Source of the DNA: Pseudomonas putida
GTDB taxonomy: Bacteria > Pseudomonadota > Gammaproteobacteria > Pseudomonadales > Pseudomonadaceae
DNA: 64,000 nt
Reading direction: 5' to 3'
NCBI RefSeq assembly: GCF_001941965.1
Contig: NZ_MKZO01000025.1
Location: forward strand, 186,001 to 250,000
Shown: positions 17,759 through 26,137 of the stretch, piece by piece
Layout: each line of letters starts with the position of its first letter
Position numbering within the stretch: position 1 is the first letter of the stretch
The notes under the pieces: generated by a model
What the model was told of the DNA's origin: nothing
The model's database searches: none
The model's input: the letters and a program-made list of their open reading frames with translations, nothing else
Position numbers and translations under genes: made by a program

Positions 17759-18349
17759 TCAGATCAGGCTGTCGACCGGAGTCACGCAGGCAAAGTTGTC
17801 GGCCATGATCGCCATTTCGCTCTGCTGGATCTGTGCGGCGGGGATCACGCCGTCCTTGAACGGCAGGTCGCGAGTGGCGCAGCCATCTTCCACCAGGGTG
17901 CAGCGGTAGCCGTAGTCCTTGGCCCGGCGCACGGTGGTGCTGACGCTGGAGTGGCTCATGAAGCCGCAGACGATGATGTCCAGGTGCCCGAGTTCCTGCA
18001 GGGTTTCATGCAGCTTGGTGTTCTTGAACGCGTTGGGCATGCGTTTTTCGATGATGATTTCATCGCCCTGCGGCTCCAGGCCCGGGATGAATTCGCCGCG
18101 CGGGCCTTGCGGGTCGAACAGGCCGCCGACGGTACCCAGGTGACGCACATGGATGATCGGACGACCGGCTTTGCGTGCCGCTTCGAGCAGTTTGCCGATG
18201 TTCGCCACGGCGTGGTCCATGCCCGACAGCGCCAGGGGACCGCTGAGGTACTCCTTCTGCGCATCGATAATCACCAGGCTGGCATTGCTCAGCTTGGCTG
18301 GCGGGTAGCCGCGTCCACTGAGGTGGAACATCGTCGTTGGAACAGACAT
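17759..18349 (-). CDS. Isochorismatase-fold hydrolase with Ser at the Cys position
   Basis: 196 residues. The cysteine hydrolase family uses an Asp-Lys-Cys triad. Asp is present (D29 in LVIIDAQKEYLSG), and a Lys is present (K102 in EKRMPNAF), but the nucleophile segment reads CGFMSHSSVSTTVRRA, with Ser135 directly before Val where the family usually has Cys. The codon is AGC and the reading is unambiguous. Loss of this Cys is known in PhzD, which hydrolyses isochorismate without covalent catalysis; here the consequence is unknown. An AGGAG-like site precedes the ATG at 18349. Divergent from prmB. Confidence 0.85.
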   Translation of the reverse strand: MSVPTTMFHLSGRGYPPAKLSNASLVIIDAQKEYLSGPLALSGMDHAVANIGKLLEAARKAGRPIIHVRHLGTVGGLFDPQGPRGEFIPGLEPQGDEIIIEKRMPNAFKNTKLHETLQELGHLDIIVCGFMSHSSVSTTVRRAKDYGYRCTLVEDGCATRDLPFKDGVIPAAQIQQSEMAIMADNFACVTPVDSLI

Positions 18350-18536
18350 TAAGGGCTCCTTTGGCTAGGGCTTTTTGGCTATTCTCCCTTGCTTGGCCGC
18401 CGATGTGAATCGCTTCGCGCACAAGTGGCGCAGTTATTGGCTCCCAGCCATGTCAGCGATTGGCTCATTTTCGCCGTGGCGGCCAATCCTGGCGCGGGGC
18501 TGGTAGACTTGCCGGTCGTCTTCCAAGGAGTCTGCC

Positions 18537-19445
18537 GTGATCACTTCCCGCCTGCGCACATTGCGCGACCATATTCGCTGGGCTGTCAGCCGTTTCCATG
18601 AACACGACCTGTTCTTCGGGCACGGTGCCGACAACGCCTGGGACGAAGCCCGCCTGCTGGTGCTGGGCGCGGTGCACCTGCCATGGGAAGTGGCCGACAG
18701 CTACCTCGACTGCCGCCTCGAAGACGACGAACTGGTCAACCTGCAGCGCCTGCTCAAGCGCCGGATCGAAGACCGCGTGCCCACCGCCTATCTGCTTGGT
18801 GAGGCGTGGTTCTGCGGCATGTCGTTCATTGTCGACGAGCGCGTGCTGGTACCGCGTTCGCCGATCGGCGAGCTGATCGAAAAGCGCTTCGAGCCCTGGC
18901 TGGCGGCGGAGCCTGCGCGGATTCTCGACCTGTGCACCGGTTCCGGCTGCATCGGTATCGTCAGTGCCGAGGTCTTCCCCGACGCCGAAGTGGTCCTGGC
19001 CGACCTGTCCTTCGAAGCCCTCGAAGTGGCCAACCAGAATATCGAGCGGCATGGCCTGGACCAGCGCGTCTACACCGTCCAGGGTGATGGTTTCGCCGGC
19101 CTGCCGGGGCAGCGTTTCGACCTGATCCTGTCCAATCCGCCGTATGTCGATGCCGAGGACTTCGCCGACATGCCAGCGGAATATCACCACGAACCCGAGC
19201 TGGGCCTGGCCTGTGGCAACGATGGCCTGGACCTGGTCCGGCGCATGCTGGCCGAGGCGGCGGAGCACCTGACCGAGAAAGGTCTGCTGATCGTCGAGGT
19301 GGGCAACAGCCAGGTGCATGTGGAGCAGCTGTACCCGGAAGTGGACTTCGCCTGGCTGGAGTTCGAGCGCGGTGGGCATGGGGTGTTCATGCTGACGGCG
19401 GAGCAGTGCCGCCAGCATCAGGCGTTGTTCGCCTCGCGGGTCTAA
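18537..19445 (+). CDS. prmB: Ribosomal protein L3 N5-glutamine methyltransferase
   Basis: 302 residues, full length. SAM-binding motif [15 protein letters not shown] and the glutamine-contacting NPPY ([10 protein letters not shown]) identify the HemK/PrmB class. The N-terminal helical domain ([19 protein letters not shown]) and the position near aroC fit PrmB rather than PrmC. It methylates a glutamine of ribosomal protein L3. GTG start at 18537 is set by AAGGAG eight nt upstream. Followed by a REP pair. Confidence 0.94.
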   Translation: MITSRLRTLRDHIRWAVSRFHEHDLFFGHGADNAWDEARLLVLGAVHLPWEVADSYLDCRLEDDELVNLQRLLKRRIEDRVPTAYLLGEAWFCGMSFIVDERVLVPRSPIGELIEKRFEPWLAAEPARILDLCTGSGCIGIVSAEVFPDAEVVLADLSFEALEVANQNIERHGLDQRVYTVQGDGFAGLPGQRFDLILSNPPYVDAEDFADMPAEYHHEPELGLACGNDGLDLVRRMLAEAAEHLTEKGLLIVEVGNSQVHVEQLYPEVDFAWLEFERGGHGVFMLTAEQCRQHQALFASRV

Positions 19446-19482
19446 GAAATTACCTAGGTCCTGTGTCGGCTGCACTATTGCA

Positions 19483-19564
19483 ATCGCTGGCAAGCCAGCT
19501 CCCACAGGGACCGCGCCGCCCTTAGGGGCAGCGGTAAACCTGTGGGAGCTGGCTTGCCAGCGAT
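19483..19564. repeat. Paired REP element (REPIN), inner spacer 32 nt
   Basis: Perfect 25-nt inverted copies at 19483-19507 and 19540-19564 with CACAG ends inward. Lies in the convergent gap between prmB and the minus-strand 266-aa gene, which ends only 6 nt away. Confidence 0.95.
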
Positions 19565-19569
19565 GCTTT

Positions 19570-20370
19570 TTAGCGGTGGGTTGCGATCCAGATCAGCAAC
19601 CCGGCCTGGAACACGGCAAACGCCACCAGGCAGGTGATGGTAAAGCGCAGACCGCTGTCCTCGCGCTTGAACTTGGCCACCCGTTCATCCCGCTCGCGCA
19701 GTTGCGCTTCCTTCTCGTGCAGCTTCTGCTCGGCCTGCTGGAGCATGCTGGCGGCATCGATGATGTCCACCCGCTGCAGCTTGTCGGTGTTCCAGCCGCC
19801 TTTGAGCTGGCCGACCTGGGTTTGCGCGTAACTACCCTTCAGATGCTGGGCATCGGCGTATTCCACCTGCACGCCACTGGCCTGCAGTACATGGTCGCGA
19901 CGCAGGCGGGTGTCTTCGTTGAGCGCATCCTTGTTCGCCAGCAGGCCGCCTTCGAGCTGGTAGCCCGACCAGCGCCGCTGCGCCCACTGTACGCCCTGGG
20001 CCACGAGGAAGCGGCCGATCCCGCGGTTCAGCGGCTCGACCTGCAGGCCGCTGTCCGGGCCGATGGTCACCAGGCGCTGGGCGTGATCGACACGGATATC
20101 GAGGACGTTCTGTTCCTTGCGGGTCTTCTGCCCGGGCAGGCGGATCTCCATGCGCAGCAGGCTGTGCTCCTTGCTGTGCCGTTCGGCATAGCCGTACTGG
20201 ACGAAGCGCAGCGGGCGCGGACCGCTGGCGCGGTCGGTGGGCAGCGGCGCCAGGCGCAGCAGCTGGAAATGCTCCGGGGCCAGGTCCGCCCAGGGCAGCG
20301 GGGCAGCTTCCGGCGCAGCCGGCTCGTCGGTCGCTTCGGCAGCGTCCTGGGTGGGTGCATCAGTCATCAC
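19570..20370 (-). CDS. Conserved protein with C-terminal coiled coil and membrane anchor, unknown function
   Basis: 266 residues. An acidic, alanine- and proline-rich N terminus (to about 25), a globular middle rich in beta-strand-like segments (RPLRFVQYGYAERHSKEH, LDIRVDHAQRLVTIGPD), then a coiled coil (MLQQAEQKLHEKEAQLRERDE, about 205-235) and one C-terminal transmembrane helix (245-262) with only four residues after it, so it looks tail-anchored with the body in the cytoplasm. I do not recognise the family. It lies upstream of a secreted alpha/beta hydrolase gene's 3' end on the same strand, 94 nt apart. Confidence 0.75.
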   Translation of the reverse strand: MMTDAPTQDAAEATDEPAAPEAAPLPWADLAPEHFQLLRLAPLPTDRASGPRPLRFVQYGYAERHSKEHSLLRMEIRLPGQKTRKEQNVLDIRVDHAQRLVTIGPDSGLQVEPLNRGIGRFLVAQGVQWAQRRWSGYQLEGGLLANKDALNEDTRLRRDHVLQASGVQVEYADAQHLKGSYAQTQVGQLKGGWNTDKLQRVDIIDAASMLQQAEQKLHEKEAQLRERDERVAKFKREDSGLRFTITCLVAFAVFQAGLLIWIATHR

Positions 20371-20464
20371 GGAGGTCCTCTTTTATGCGCGCCAGGCAGC
20401 CTGCAATGGCGTTGCCTGCAATCGGTCTATCGGCCGGCGCGGCAAGGACTGGAGGGCAATTTGC

Positions 20465-21424
20465 TCAACCCGGTGTCAACTGGCGCACAAAAGCGACGAT
20501 CCGCTCGCCCAGGGCGCTGGCCAGGGGCAGTTCGGGATTGGTGTAGGCGTCGCGCTGCTGGCCGATGCCCGGCGGGCTGATGCGCAGCATATGGTTCATG
20601 CCGTCGATCAGGGCCAGTTCCGCATCGGGTTTGGCGGTATGCAGGGCGCGGGCATCGGCCGGGCTGACCTGGATATCGTTGCGGCCCTGGATGATCAGCG
20701 CCGGCACTTTCAAGGCCGCGAAGGCCGCCGCCGGGTCCTGGCGGAACAGGGAAATCAGGTAGGGCTGCACGCTGGGGCGGAAAACGTCTTTCAGTGGTGC
20801 GGGTATCTGCTTGGTCTGCTGGCCGGCTTTGAGCTGGTCGATCAGCGTCTGGGCGCGCGTGAGCTCCTTGGGTGGCAGTTGCTCCGCCAATTGCTCGCGC
20901 AGCACCTGGTCGATCGGCCGACCACTGCCGGCGAGGGCGATCACCCCGTTGGCACCCGCCGGCCCGGCGGCCAGGCTGGCGATCAGCGCGCCCTCGCTAT
21001 GGCCCAGCAGGATCAGCGGCCCGAAGCGCGGATCGGTCTTGATCGTGCGGCTCCAGGCCACGGCGTCGGCGACGTAGCGCTCGACACTCAGATTGCGTTC
21101 GTCCGGGGTCGCCGCCAGGCTTTCGGCAACCCCGCGCTTGTCGTAGCGCACGCTGGCGATGCCGTTGCGCGCCAGCTGCAGGGCCAGGCGCTTGAGGATA
21201 TCGATACGGCCCACGGCCGGGTTGTTGCCGTCGCGGTCGGTGGGCCCGGAGCCGGCGATGATCAGCACCACCGGCGGTGGCGTCTCGGTGCGCGGCAACA
21301 GCAGGCTGCCGCGCAGGATGCCCTGGCCGGTATCGAGGCTGACCGGACGCTGGAACACCGTCGGGGCAGCCTGGGCGAAGCAGGAGACGAACAGCAGGAG
21401 GAGGGCGGCGAGGCGCGGCATCAT
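20465..21424 (-). CDS. Secreted alpha/beta hydrolase
   Basis: 319 residues. Signal peptide MMPRLAALLLLFVSCFAQA, then an alpha/beta hydrolase domain: oxyanion segment LIIAGSGPTDRDGNN, nucleophile elbow GHSEG (LILLGHSEGALIASLA), Asp in IIQGRNDIQVS and His in GMNHMLR, giving a complete Ser-Asp-His triad. It resembles YfhR/BAAT-like periplasmic esterases. The frame stays open for another 390 codons upstream across aroC on the opposite strand; the real start is set by the signal peptide at 21424. Substrate unknown. Confidence 0.88.
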   Translation of the reverse strand: MMPRLAALLLLFVSCFAQAAPTVFQRPVSLDTGQGILRGSLLLPRTETPPPVVLIIAGSGPTDRDGNNPAVGRIDILKRLALQLARNGIASVRYDKRGVAESLAATPDERNLSVERYVADAVAWSRTIKTDPRFGPLILLGHSEGALIASLAAGPAGANGVIALAGSGRPIDQVLREQLAEQLPPKELTRAQTLIDQLKAGQQTKQIPAPLKDVFRPSVQPYLISLFRQDPAAAFAALKVPALIIQGRNDIQVSPADARALHTAKPDAELALIDGMNHMLRISPPGIGQQRDAYTNPELPLASALGERIVAFVRQLTPG

Positions 21425-21556
21425 CGAACACACATGGGGGGATGCCAGTAAGACCGAAGCGGCAGAGGAAGGTTCTGCATCGGGGATGAACTGATTGGTT
21501 AGCCTGCGTATACTGGCGGCCTTGTTCAAATCAGGCTGATTTCGCGGAGCGTCTGC

Positions 21557-22648
21557 ATGTCCGGCAATACCTACGGCAAGCTGTTCACTGTCACCACCGC
21601 TGGCGAAAGCCATGGTCCGGCGTTGGTCGCCATTGTCGATGGCTGCCCGCCGGGCCTGGAGATTTCCCTCGAGGACCTGCAGCGCGACCTGGACCGGCGC
21701 AAGCCCGGCACCAGCCGCCACACCACCCAGCGCCAGGAAGCCGACGAGGTCGAGATCCTCTCCGGCGTGTTCGAAGGCCGCACCACCGGGTGCGCCATCG
21801 GCCTGCTGATCCGCAATACCGACCAGAAGTCCAAGGACTACTCGGCGATCAAGGACCTGTTCCGCCCGGCCCACGCCGACTACACCTACCACCACAAGTA
21901 CGGTGAGCGCGACTACCGTGGCGGCGGCCGCAGCTCGGCGCGGGAAACCGCCATGCGCGTGGCCGCTGGCGCCATCGCCAAGAAGTACCTGGCCAGCCAG
22001 GGCATCCGCATTCGCGGCTACATGAGCCAGCTCGGCCCGATCGAGATCCCGTTCAAGACCTGGGACTCGGTGGAAGAAAACGCCTTCTTCAGCCCCGACC
22101 CGGACAAGGTCCCGGAGCTGGAGGCCTACATGGACCAGTTGCGCCGTGACCAGGATTCGGTCGGCGCGAAGATCACCGTGGTCGCCGAAGGCGTGATGCC
22201 GGGCCTCGGCGAGCCGATCTTCGACCGTCTCGACGCCGAACTGGCCCATGCCCTGATGAGCATCAACGCGGTCAAGGGCGTGGAAATCGGCGCCGGTTTC
22301 GCCTGCGTCGCCCAGCGTGGCACCGAGCACCGCGACGAGCTGACCCCGGAAGGCTTCCTCAGCAACAACGCCGGCGGCATCCTTGGCGGGATTTCCTCGG
22401 GCCAGCCAATCGTCGCCCACCTGGCGCTGAAGCCGACCTCCAGCATCACCACCCCGGGCCGCTCCATCGACAAGGACGGCAACCCGGTGGACGTGATCAC
22501 CAAGGGCCGTCACGACCCGTGCGTAGGCATTCGCGCCACGCCGATCGCCGAAGCCATGATGGCCATCGTGCTGATGGATCACCTGCTGCGTCATCGCGGG
22601 CAGAACGCCGATGTCCGGGTCAGCACGCCGGTACTGGGCCAGCTCTGA
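21557..22648 (+). CDS. aroC: Chorismate synthase
   Basis: 363 residues, full length. It converts EPSP to chorismate using reduced FMN. The three signatures are visible: GESHGPALV near the N terminus, [20 protein letters not shown] in the middle, and [11 protein letters not shown] / RHDPCVGIR toward the C terminus. The ATG at 21557 follows GGAGCG. The next gene, an MFS transporter, begins 37 nt after the stop on the same strand, probably co-transcribed. aroC then MFS is also the order in P. aeruginosa. Confidence 0.97.
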   Translation: MSGNTYGKLFTVTTAGESHGPALVAIVDGCPPGLEISLEDLQRDLDRRKPGTSRHTTQRQEADEVEILSGVFEGRTTGCAIGLLIRNTDQKSKDYSAIKDLFRPAHADYTYHHKYGERDYRGGGRSSARETAMRVAAGAIAKKYLASQGIRIRGYMSQLGPIEIPFKTWDSVEENAFFSPDPDKVPELEAYMDQLRRDQDSVGAKITVVAEGVMPGLGEPIFDRLDAELAHALMSINAVKGVEIGAGFACVAQRGTEHRDELTPEGFLSNNAGGILGGISSGQPIVAHLALKPTSSITTPGRSIDKDGNPVDVITKGRHDPCVGIRATPIAEAMMAIVLMDHLLRHRGQNADVRVSTPVLGQL

Positions 22649-22685
22649 TGCCCCGCACCACCCCGCGCGCCACGGCCCTTTAGCC

Positions 22686-23831
22686 GTGGCGCTGCCTTAC
22701 TGGCGCCTGTCCAGTTTCTACCTGTTCTATTTCGCCCTGCTGGGTGCCACCGCGCCATTCCTGGCGCTGTACTTCGACCACCTCGGTTTTTCCAGTGCGC
22801 GAATCGGCGAGCTGGTCGCCATCCCGATGCTGATGCGCTGCGTGGCGCCCAATCTTTGGGGCTGGCTCGGGGATCGCAGCGGCCAGCGCCTGCTGATCGT
22901 GCGGGTGGGGGCGCTCTGTACCCTGGCCAGCTTCGCCCTGATCTTCGTCGACAAGAGCTACGCCTGGCTGGCGCTGGTGATGGCACTGCATGCCTTCTTC
23001 TGGCACGCCGTGCTGCCGCAGTTCGAGGTCATCACCCTGGCCCACCTGCAGGGCCAGACCGGACGCTACAGTCAGATCCGCCTGTGGGGTTCGATCGGTT
23101 TCATCCTCACCGTGGTCGGCCTGGGCCGGCTGTTCGAATGGCTGAGCCTGGATGTCTATCCGGTGGCGCTGGTGTGCATCATGGCCGGTATCGTCTGCGC
23201 CAGCCTGTGGGTGCCCAATGCGCAGCCGGTGGAACATGCCGGGCGGCCGGCCGGCGGTGGTTTTCTCAAGCAACTGAGCCGGCCCGGCGTGTTGGCGTTC
23301 TATGTTTGCGTGGCGTTGATGCAGCTCAGCCATGGTCCGTACTACACCTTCCTGACCCTGCACCTGGAAAGCCTCGGCTACAGCCGCGGCATCATCGGCA
23401 TGCTCTGGGCCCTAGGAGTGCTGGCGGAGGTGCTGCTGTTCGTGGTGATGAGCCGGATTCTCGCGCGTTTCTCGCTGCGTCGGGTATTGCTGGCCAGCTT
23501 CCTGTTGGCGGCGCTGCGCTGGTTGCTGCTGGGGGCGTTCGCCGAGCATCTGGCGGTGTTGCTGCTTGCCCAGTTGATGCACGCGGCGACCTTCGGTGCT
23601 TTCCATGCCTCATGCATCGCCTTCGTCCAGCGCAGCTTCGGCGCGCGCCAGCAAGGGCAGGGACAGGCATTCTATGCGGCGCTGTCCGGCACCGGCGGTG
23701 CCTTGGGCGCCTTGTATGCGGGCTACAGCTGGAAGACCCTGGGCCCGACCCTCACCTTTAGTATTGCCAGCGTCGCGGCGCTGGCTGCAGCCGTTATCAT
23801 TGTCACCCGCTTGAAAGAGGACGCGGCCTAG
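22686..23831 (+). CDS. MFS transporter, HcaT/nucleoside-H+ symporter type
   Basis: 381 residues from a GTG at 22686 (VALPYWRLSSFYLFYFALLG). About twelve membrane helices; after helix 2 LWGWLGDRSGQRLLIV is motif A. The pattern of an aromatic-rich first helix and DHLGFSSARIGEL fits the PPP/HcaT-like branch, which imports small aromatic acids or nucleosides; the actual substrate is unknown. A longer frame begins inside aroC at 22611 and is less likely because it adds a polar 25-residue extension. No strong ribosome site is seen before the GTG, so translational coupling to aroC is possible. Confidence 0.85.
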   Translation: MALPYWRLSSFYLFYFALLGATAPFLALYFDHLGFSSARIGELVAIPMLMRCVAPNLWGWLGDRSGQRLLIVRVGALCTLASFALIFVDKSYAWLALVMALHAFFWHAVLPQFEVITLAHLQGQTGRYSQIRLWGSIGFILTVVGLGRLFEWLSLDVYPVALVCIMAGIVCASLWVPNAQPVEHAGRPAGGGFLKQLSRPGVLAFYVCVALMQLSHGPYYTFLTLHLESLGYSRGIIGMLWALGVLAEVLLFVVMSRILARFSLRRVLLASFLLAALRWLLLGAFAEHLAVLLLAQLMHAATFGAFHASCIAFVQRSFGARQQGQGQAFYAALSGTGGALGALYAGYSWKTLGPTLTFSIASVAALAAAVIIVTRLKEDAA

Positions 23832-23869
23832 CGTCCTTTCCCAGATTTCGAAAGATCAGGAGTTGCCCC

Positions 23870-24418
23870 TTGAGCATCCTCAGCGTTTATCACCAGTCCA
23901 GCCCCGACAGTCCGAACAAGGTCCTCACCCACGCCGACGATATCGCCGCGACCCTGGCCGAGCAGGGCGTGCGGTTCGAGCAGCGCGAGGTGGTGCAGCG
24001 GATCCGGCCGGGCACGCCCGAGGCCGAGGTGATCGCCAGTCTGGGCGGTCAGGTCGAGGCCTTGCGTGGCGAGTTTTCGGCGGCGCTGGTCGAGGTGTTG
24101 AGCGTCAATCCGGAGCATCAGCAGAAGGATGAGCTGCGCGCCGGGCTGATCGATGAGCGCACGCATGCGGGGGACGATGTGCGGTTTTTCGTCAGTGGGC
24201 GTGGACTGGTGAATATGCGGATCGGCGAGTACGTCTATGGGCTGATCGGGGAGCGGGGGGATCTGCTGGTGGTGCCGGCTGGGGTGGCGCAGTGGTTCGA
24301 TATGGGCGAGCAGCCGAACCTTGTGCTGGTGCGGTTCCTGAGCAAGGAAGGTCAGAAGGCTCAGCTGACTGGGGATGAAAGTGCTCTGGCGTACCCGGGG
24401 CTGGATGACACCTTCTAA
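23870..24418 (+). CDS. Acireductone dioxygenase-like protein with degenerate metal site
   Basis: 182 residues, normal length for bacterial acireductone dioxygenase (MtnD). The opening LSVYHQSSPDSPNKVLTHADDIAATL, the VRFFVSGRGL core and WFDMGEQPN are clearly family-like. The metal ligands of the family (HxHxxxE plus a His before WFDMG) are largely gone: R97 for His, H99 kept, D103 for Glu, Q141 for His. A normal methionine-salvage reaction is therefore doubtful, although the frame is intact. Start is a TTG at 23870 after CAGGAG. It follows aroC and the MFS gene, where P. aeruginosa, as I recall, has the mtn genes; no mtnB or mtnC is present here. Confidence 0.85.
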   Translation: MSILSVYHQSSPDSPNKVLTHADDIAATLAEQGVRFEQREVVQRIRPGTPEAEVIASLGGQVEALRGEFSAALVEVLSVNPEHQQKDELRAGLIDERTHAGDDVRFFVSGRGLVNMRIGEYVYGLIGERGDLLVVPAGVAQWFDMGEQPNLVLVRFLSKEGQKAQLTGDESALAYPGLDDTF

Positions 24419-24424
24419 GGCCTC

Positions 24425-24494
24425 ATCGCTGGCAAGCCAGCTCCCACAGGGTTAGCGGTGTAAGCGGACCTGTGGGAGCTGGCTTGCCAGCGAT
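24425..24494. repeat. Paired REP element (REPIN), inner spacer 20 nt
   Basis: Perfect 25-nt inverted copies at 24425-24449 and 24470-24494, CACAG ends inward. It fills the convergent gap between the dioxygenase-like and DUF3509 genes and ends 4 nt from the latter's stop codon. Confidence 0.95.
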
Positions 24495-24498
24495 GCTT

Positions 24499-24771
24499 TT
24501 AGCGGTAGGTCGGCAGGGCAAAGCGCTGCTGGCTCTGCAGCATCGAAATCACCGGCAATTCACTGGCCTGCTCGGCCAGGTCACGGCGGATCGCGCTGAT
24601 CGCCCAGGACAGCTGCTCGGCGTTGTGCAATTGGGCATAGGACAGGCAACGACGAGTCTGCTTGCCATCGGCAGCGCGCAGGGTCAGCAGGATGCCACCG
24701 TCGGGGCGGGCCTGAGTGGCGACCTGGTAGGCGGAGAATACCGAGGCGAATTTTTCCTGAATAAGGTCCAT
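24499..24771 (-). CDS. DUF3509 family protein
   Basis: 90 residues, starting MDLIQEKFASVFSAYQV, with ARPDGGILLTLRA and a helical C-terminal half. This is the pattern of the DUF3509 family found across Pseudomonas, function unknown. Small, soluble, no membrane segment or signal. GGAGCTGAT precedes the ATG at 24771. The upstream region, shared with the divergent ankyrin gene, is AT-rich and contains two palindromes. Confidence 0.8.
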   Translation of the reverse strand: MDLIQEKFASVFSAYQVATQARPDGGILLTLRAADGKQTRRCLSYAQLHNAEQLSWAISAIRRDLAEQASELPVISMLQSQQRFALPTYR

Positions 24772-24852
24772 ATCAGCTCCTGGCTGTGGTTGGCAGACAT
24801 GGAGTGATGGGTGCAGCGTGCGTGCCAGCTTTTCAGGATTAAAAAATCGTTA

Positions 24853-24867
24853 TAAATCAATGATTTA
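24853..24867. promoter_or_regulatory. 15-bp perfect palindrome in DUF3509 upstream region
   Basis: TAAATCAATGATTTA is a perfect odd palindrome with central A, in an AT-rich stretch 82 nt upstream of the DUF3509 start. It may be a dimeric repressor or activator site; it is not the FNR/Anr consensus (TTGAT-N4-ATCAA). Confidence 0.4.
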
Positions 24868-24890
24868 AAAAATTGAACCAAAGACACTGT

Positions 24891-24934
24891 CGTGCATCGT
24901 GCAAGGTCGTGCAATTTGCACAGTGCATTTTGCA
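24891..24934. promoter_or_regulatory. Cluster of TGCA-core repeats in DUF3509/ankyrin divergent region
   Basis: CGTGCA occurs at 24891, 24898 and 24908, then TGCACAGTGCA (24917-24927), an 11-bp perfect palindrome, then TTTTGCA. Such density of one short motif between divergent genes suggests a regulator array. The regulator is unknown. Confidence 0.4.
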
Positions 24935-25032
24935 AGGTGCGATTTTCCTGGCACGCCGATGGAATTATTCCCGCGAATCGCGGATCAACCCCTGACAGAC
25001 GATTTGGCCTTGTGCCGTTCAGGAGGTTCCCG

Positions 25033-25554
25033 ATGTCCGACCAGCAACCCGCCAGCATGAACGCCGATGAACAGCAGGCCTTCGCCGAACAGGTCTTCGA
25101 CCGCGCTCGCCAGGGCGATGCCGACATGCTTCGCCGCCTGCTGGAAAACGGTCTGCCAGCCAATCTGCGCAATCACAAGGGCGATACCTTGGTGATGCTG
25201 GCGAGTTATCACGGTCATCTCGAGGCAACCCGGGTGCTGCTGGAGCACGGCGCCGATCCGCTAATCGCCAACGACAACGGCCAGCTCCCGGTAGCGGGCG
25301 CGGCGTTCAAGGGCAACCTGGAGATGGTCCGCCTGCTGGTGGAACAGGGTGGCGACCCGGATGCCGCCGCCGGCGACGGGCGCACGGCACTGATGATGGC
25401 GGCGATGTTCAACCGCGTGGCCATCCTCGACTACCTGCTGGAACAGGGCGCCGACCCGACCCGGCGCGATACCCGTGGCGCTGACGCTCTGGCCTCGGCC
25501 CGGGCCATGGGCGCGAGCGAAACCGCCGCGCGCCTGCTGGCGCTGGCCGGCTGA
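25033..25554 (+). CDS. Ankyrin-repeat protein
   Basis: 173 residues. After a short helical head, about four ankyrin repeats are recognisable: GLPANLRNHKGDTLVMLASYHGH, GADPLIANDNGQLPVAGAAFKGN, GGDPDAAAGDGRTALMMAAMF and GADPTRRDTRGADALASA. No signal peptide, so cytoplasmic. Ankyrin repeats mediate protein contacts; partner unknown. AGGAGG eight nt before ATG 25033 decides the start against a longer frame beginning at 24892. A conserved 176-aa gene follows after 52 nt. Confidence 0.88.
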   Translation: MSDQQPASMNADEQQAFAEQVFDRARQGDADMLRRLLENGLPANLRNHKGDTLVMLASYHGHLEATRVLLEHGADPLIANDNGQLPVAGAAFKGNLEMVRLLVEQGGDPDAAAGDGRTALMMAAMFNRVAILDYLLEQGADPTRRDTRGADALASARAMGASETAARLLALAG

Positions 25555-25606
25555 CCCCCGGGCGGCTATCCTTGGCGCCTTTTTACAGGTGTCACAGGGC
25601 CTCCCC

Positions 25607-26137
25607 ATGAAAGAACAACTCGTCGAACTCATCGGCAAGATCAGCTCCGGCTGCCTGTCCGACCAGGATATCGAGCGCATCGCCGACGAAGCGGCCCAGG
25701 CCTACGCCGACCCGGAAGGCTTCCTCGCCGCCAATCCCGACATCAACTACGACGACACCTTCCCGATTCCCCTGGGCGAATGGGTCGTGGTCGGCAGCCT
25801 GCCGGATACCGTGCTGTTCCAGGCCGACGCCTACGAAGACCTGTTCGCCAGCATCGTCGCCTCCTTCGACAAGAGCGTGCCGTTCAATATCAAGCCCAAG
25901 CAACTGGCCAAGGTCGAGGCGCTGACCGCGCTGAACCGCATCCAGGTGCAGATGGGCAGCATGAACAAGGAAGCCGGCGGCTATGTGCTGATGAACCTCA
26001 GCCAGTTGCTCGACGATGAACTGCAGATGGTCCTGGTCTGCGGCAACGACCTGCCGCGGGTGCTGGAGCTGTGCGCCGAGCTGAACATCGCCGCAGCGCC
26101 CGCCCTGGAAGCGCTGCGGGTGGCGGTTCACGTTTAA
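25607..26137 (+). CDS. Conserved cytoplasmic protein, unknown function
   Basis: 176 residues, acidic, no membrane segment or signal. The sequence (MKEQLVELIGKISSGCLSDQ ... LNRIQVQMGSMNKEAGGYVLMNLSQLLDDELQMVLVCGNDLPRVLELC) looks like a compact helical protein; I do not recognise the family. It follows the ankyrin gene by 52 nt on the same strand and may share its transcript. Ribosome site is weak (CAGGGCC); the longer frame from 25475 would overlap the ankyrin gene by 80 nt. Overlaps the ZIP gene tail-to-tail by 4 nt. Confidence 0.75.
   Translation: MKEQLVELIGKISSGCLSDQDIERIADEAAQAYADPEGFLAANPDINYDDTFPIPLGEWVVVGSLPDTVLFQADAYEDLFASIVASFDKSVPFNIKPKQLAKVEALTALNRIQVQMGSMNKEAGGYVLMNLSQLLDDELQMVLVCGNDLPRVLELCAELNIAAAPALEALRVAVHV

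Noticed and set aside
21425-22594. Long open frame on the minus strand across aroC, continuing from the alpha/beta hydrolase
   Set aside because: It is antisense to a clear aroC, has no protein-family features, and high GC at third codon positions makes such shadow frames common here. The hydrolase signal peptide marks the true start at 21424.
22611-22685. Upstream extension of the MFS gene into aroC
   Set aside because: Adds a polar 25-residue extension before the first membrane helix; the GTG at 22686 fits the family N terminus.
24950-24975. Sigma-54-like TGGCACG before the ankyrin gene
   Set aside because: No TTGC -12 element at the required distance.
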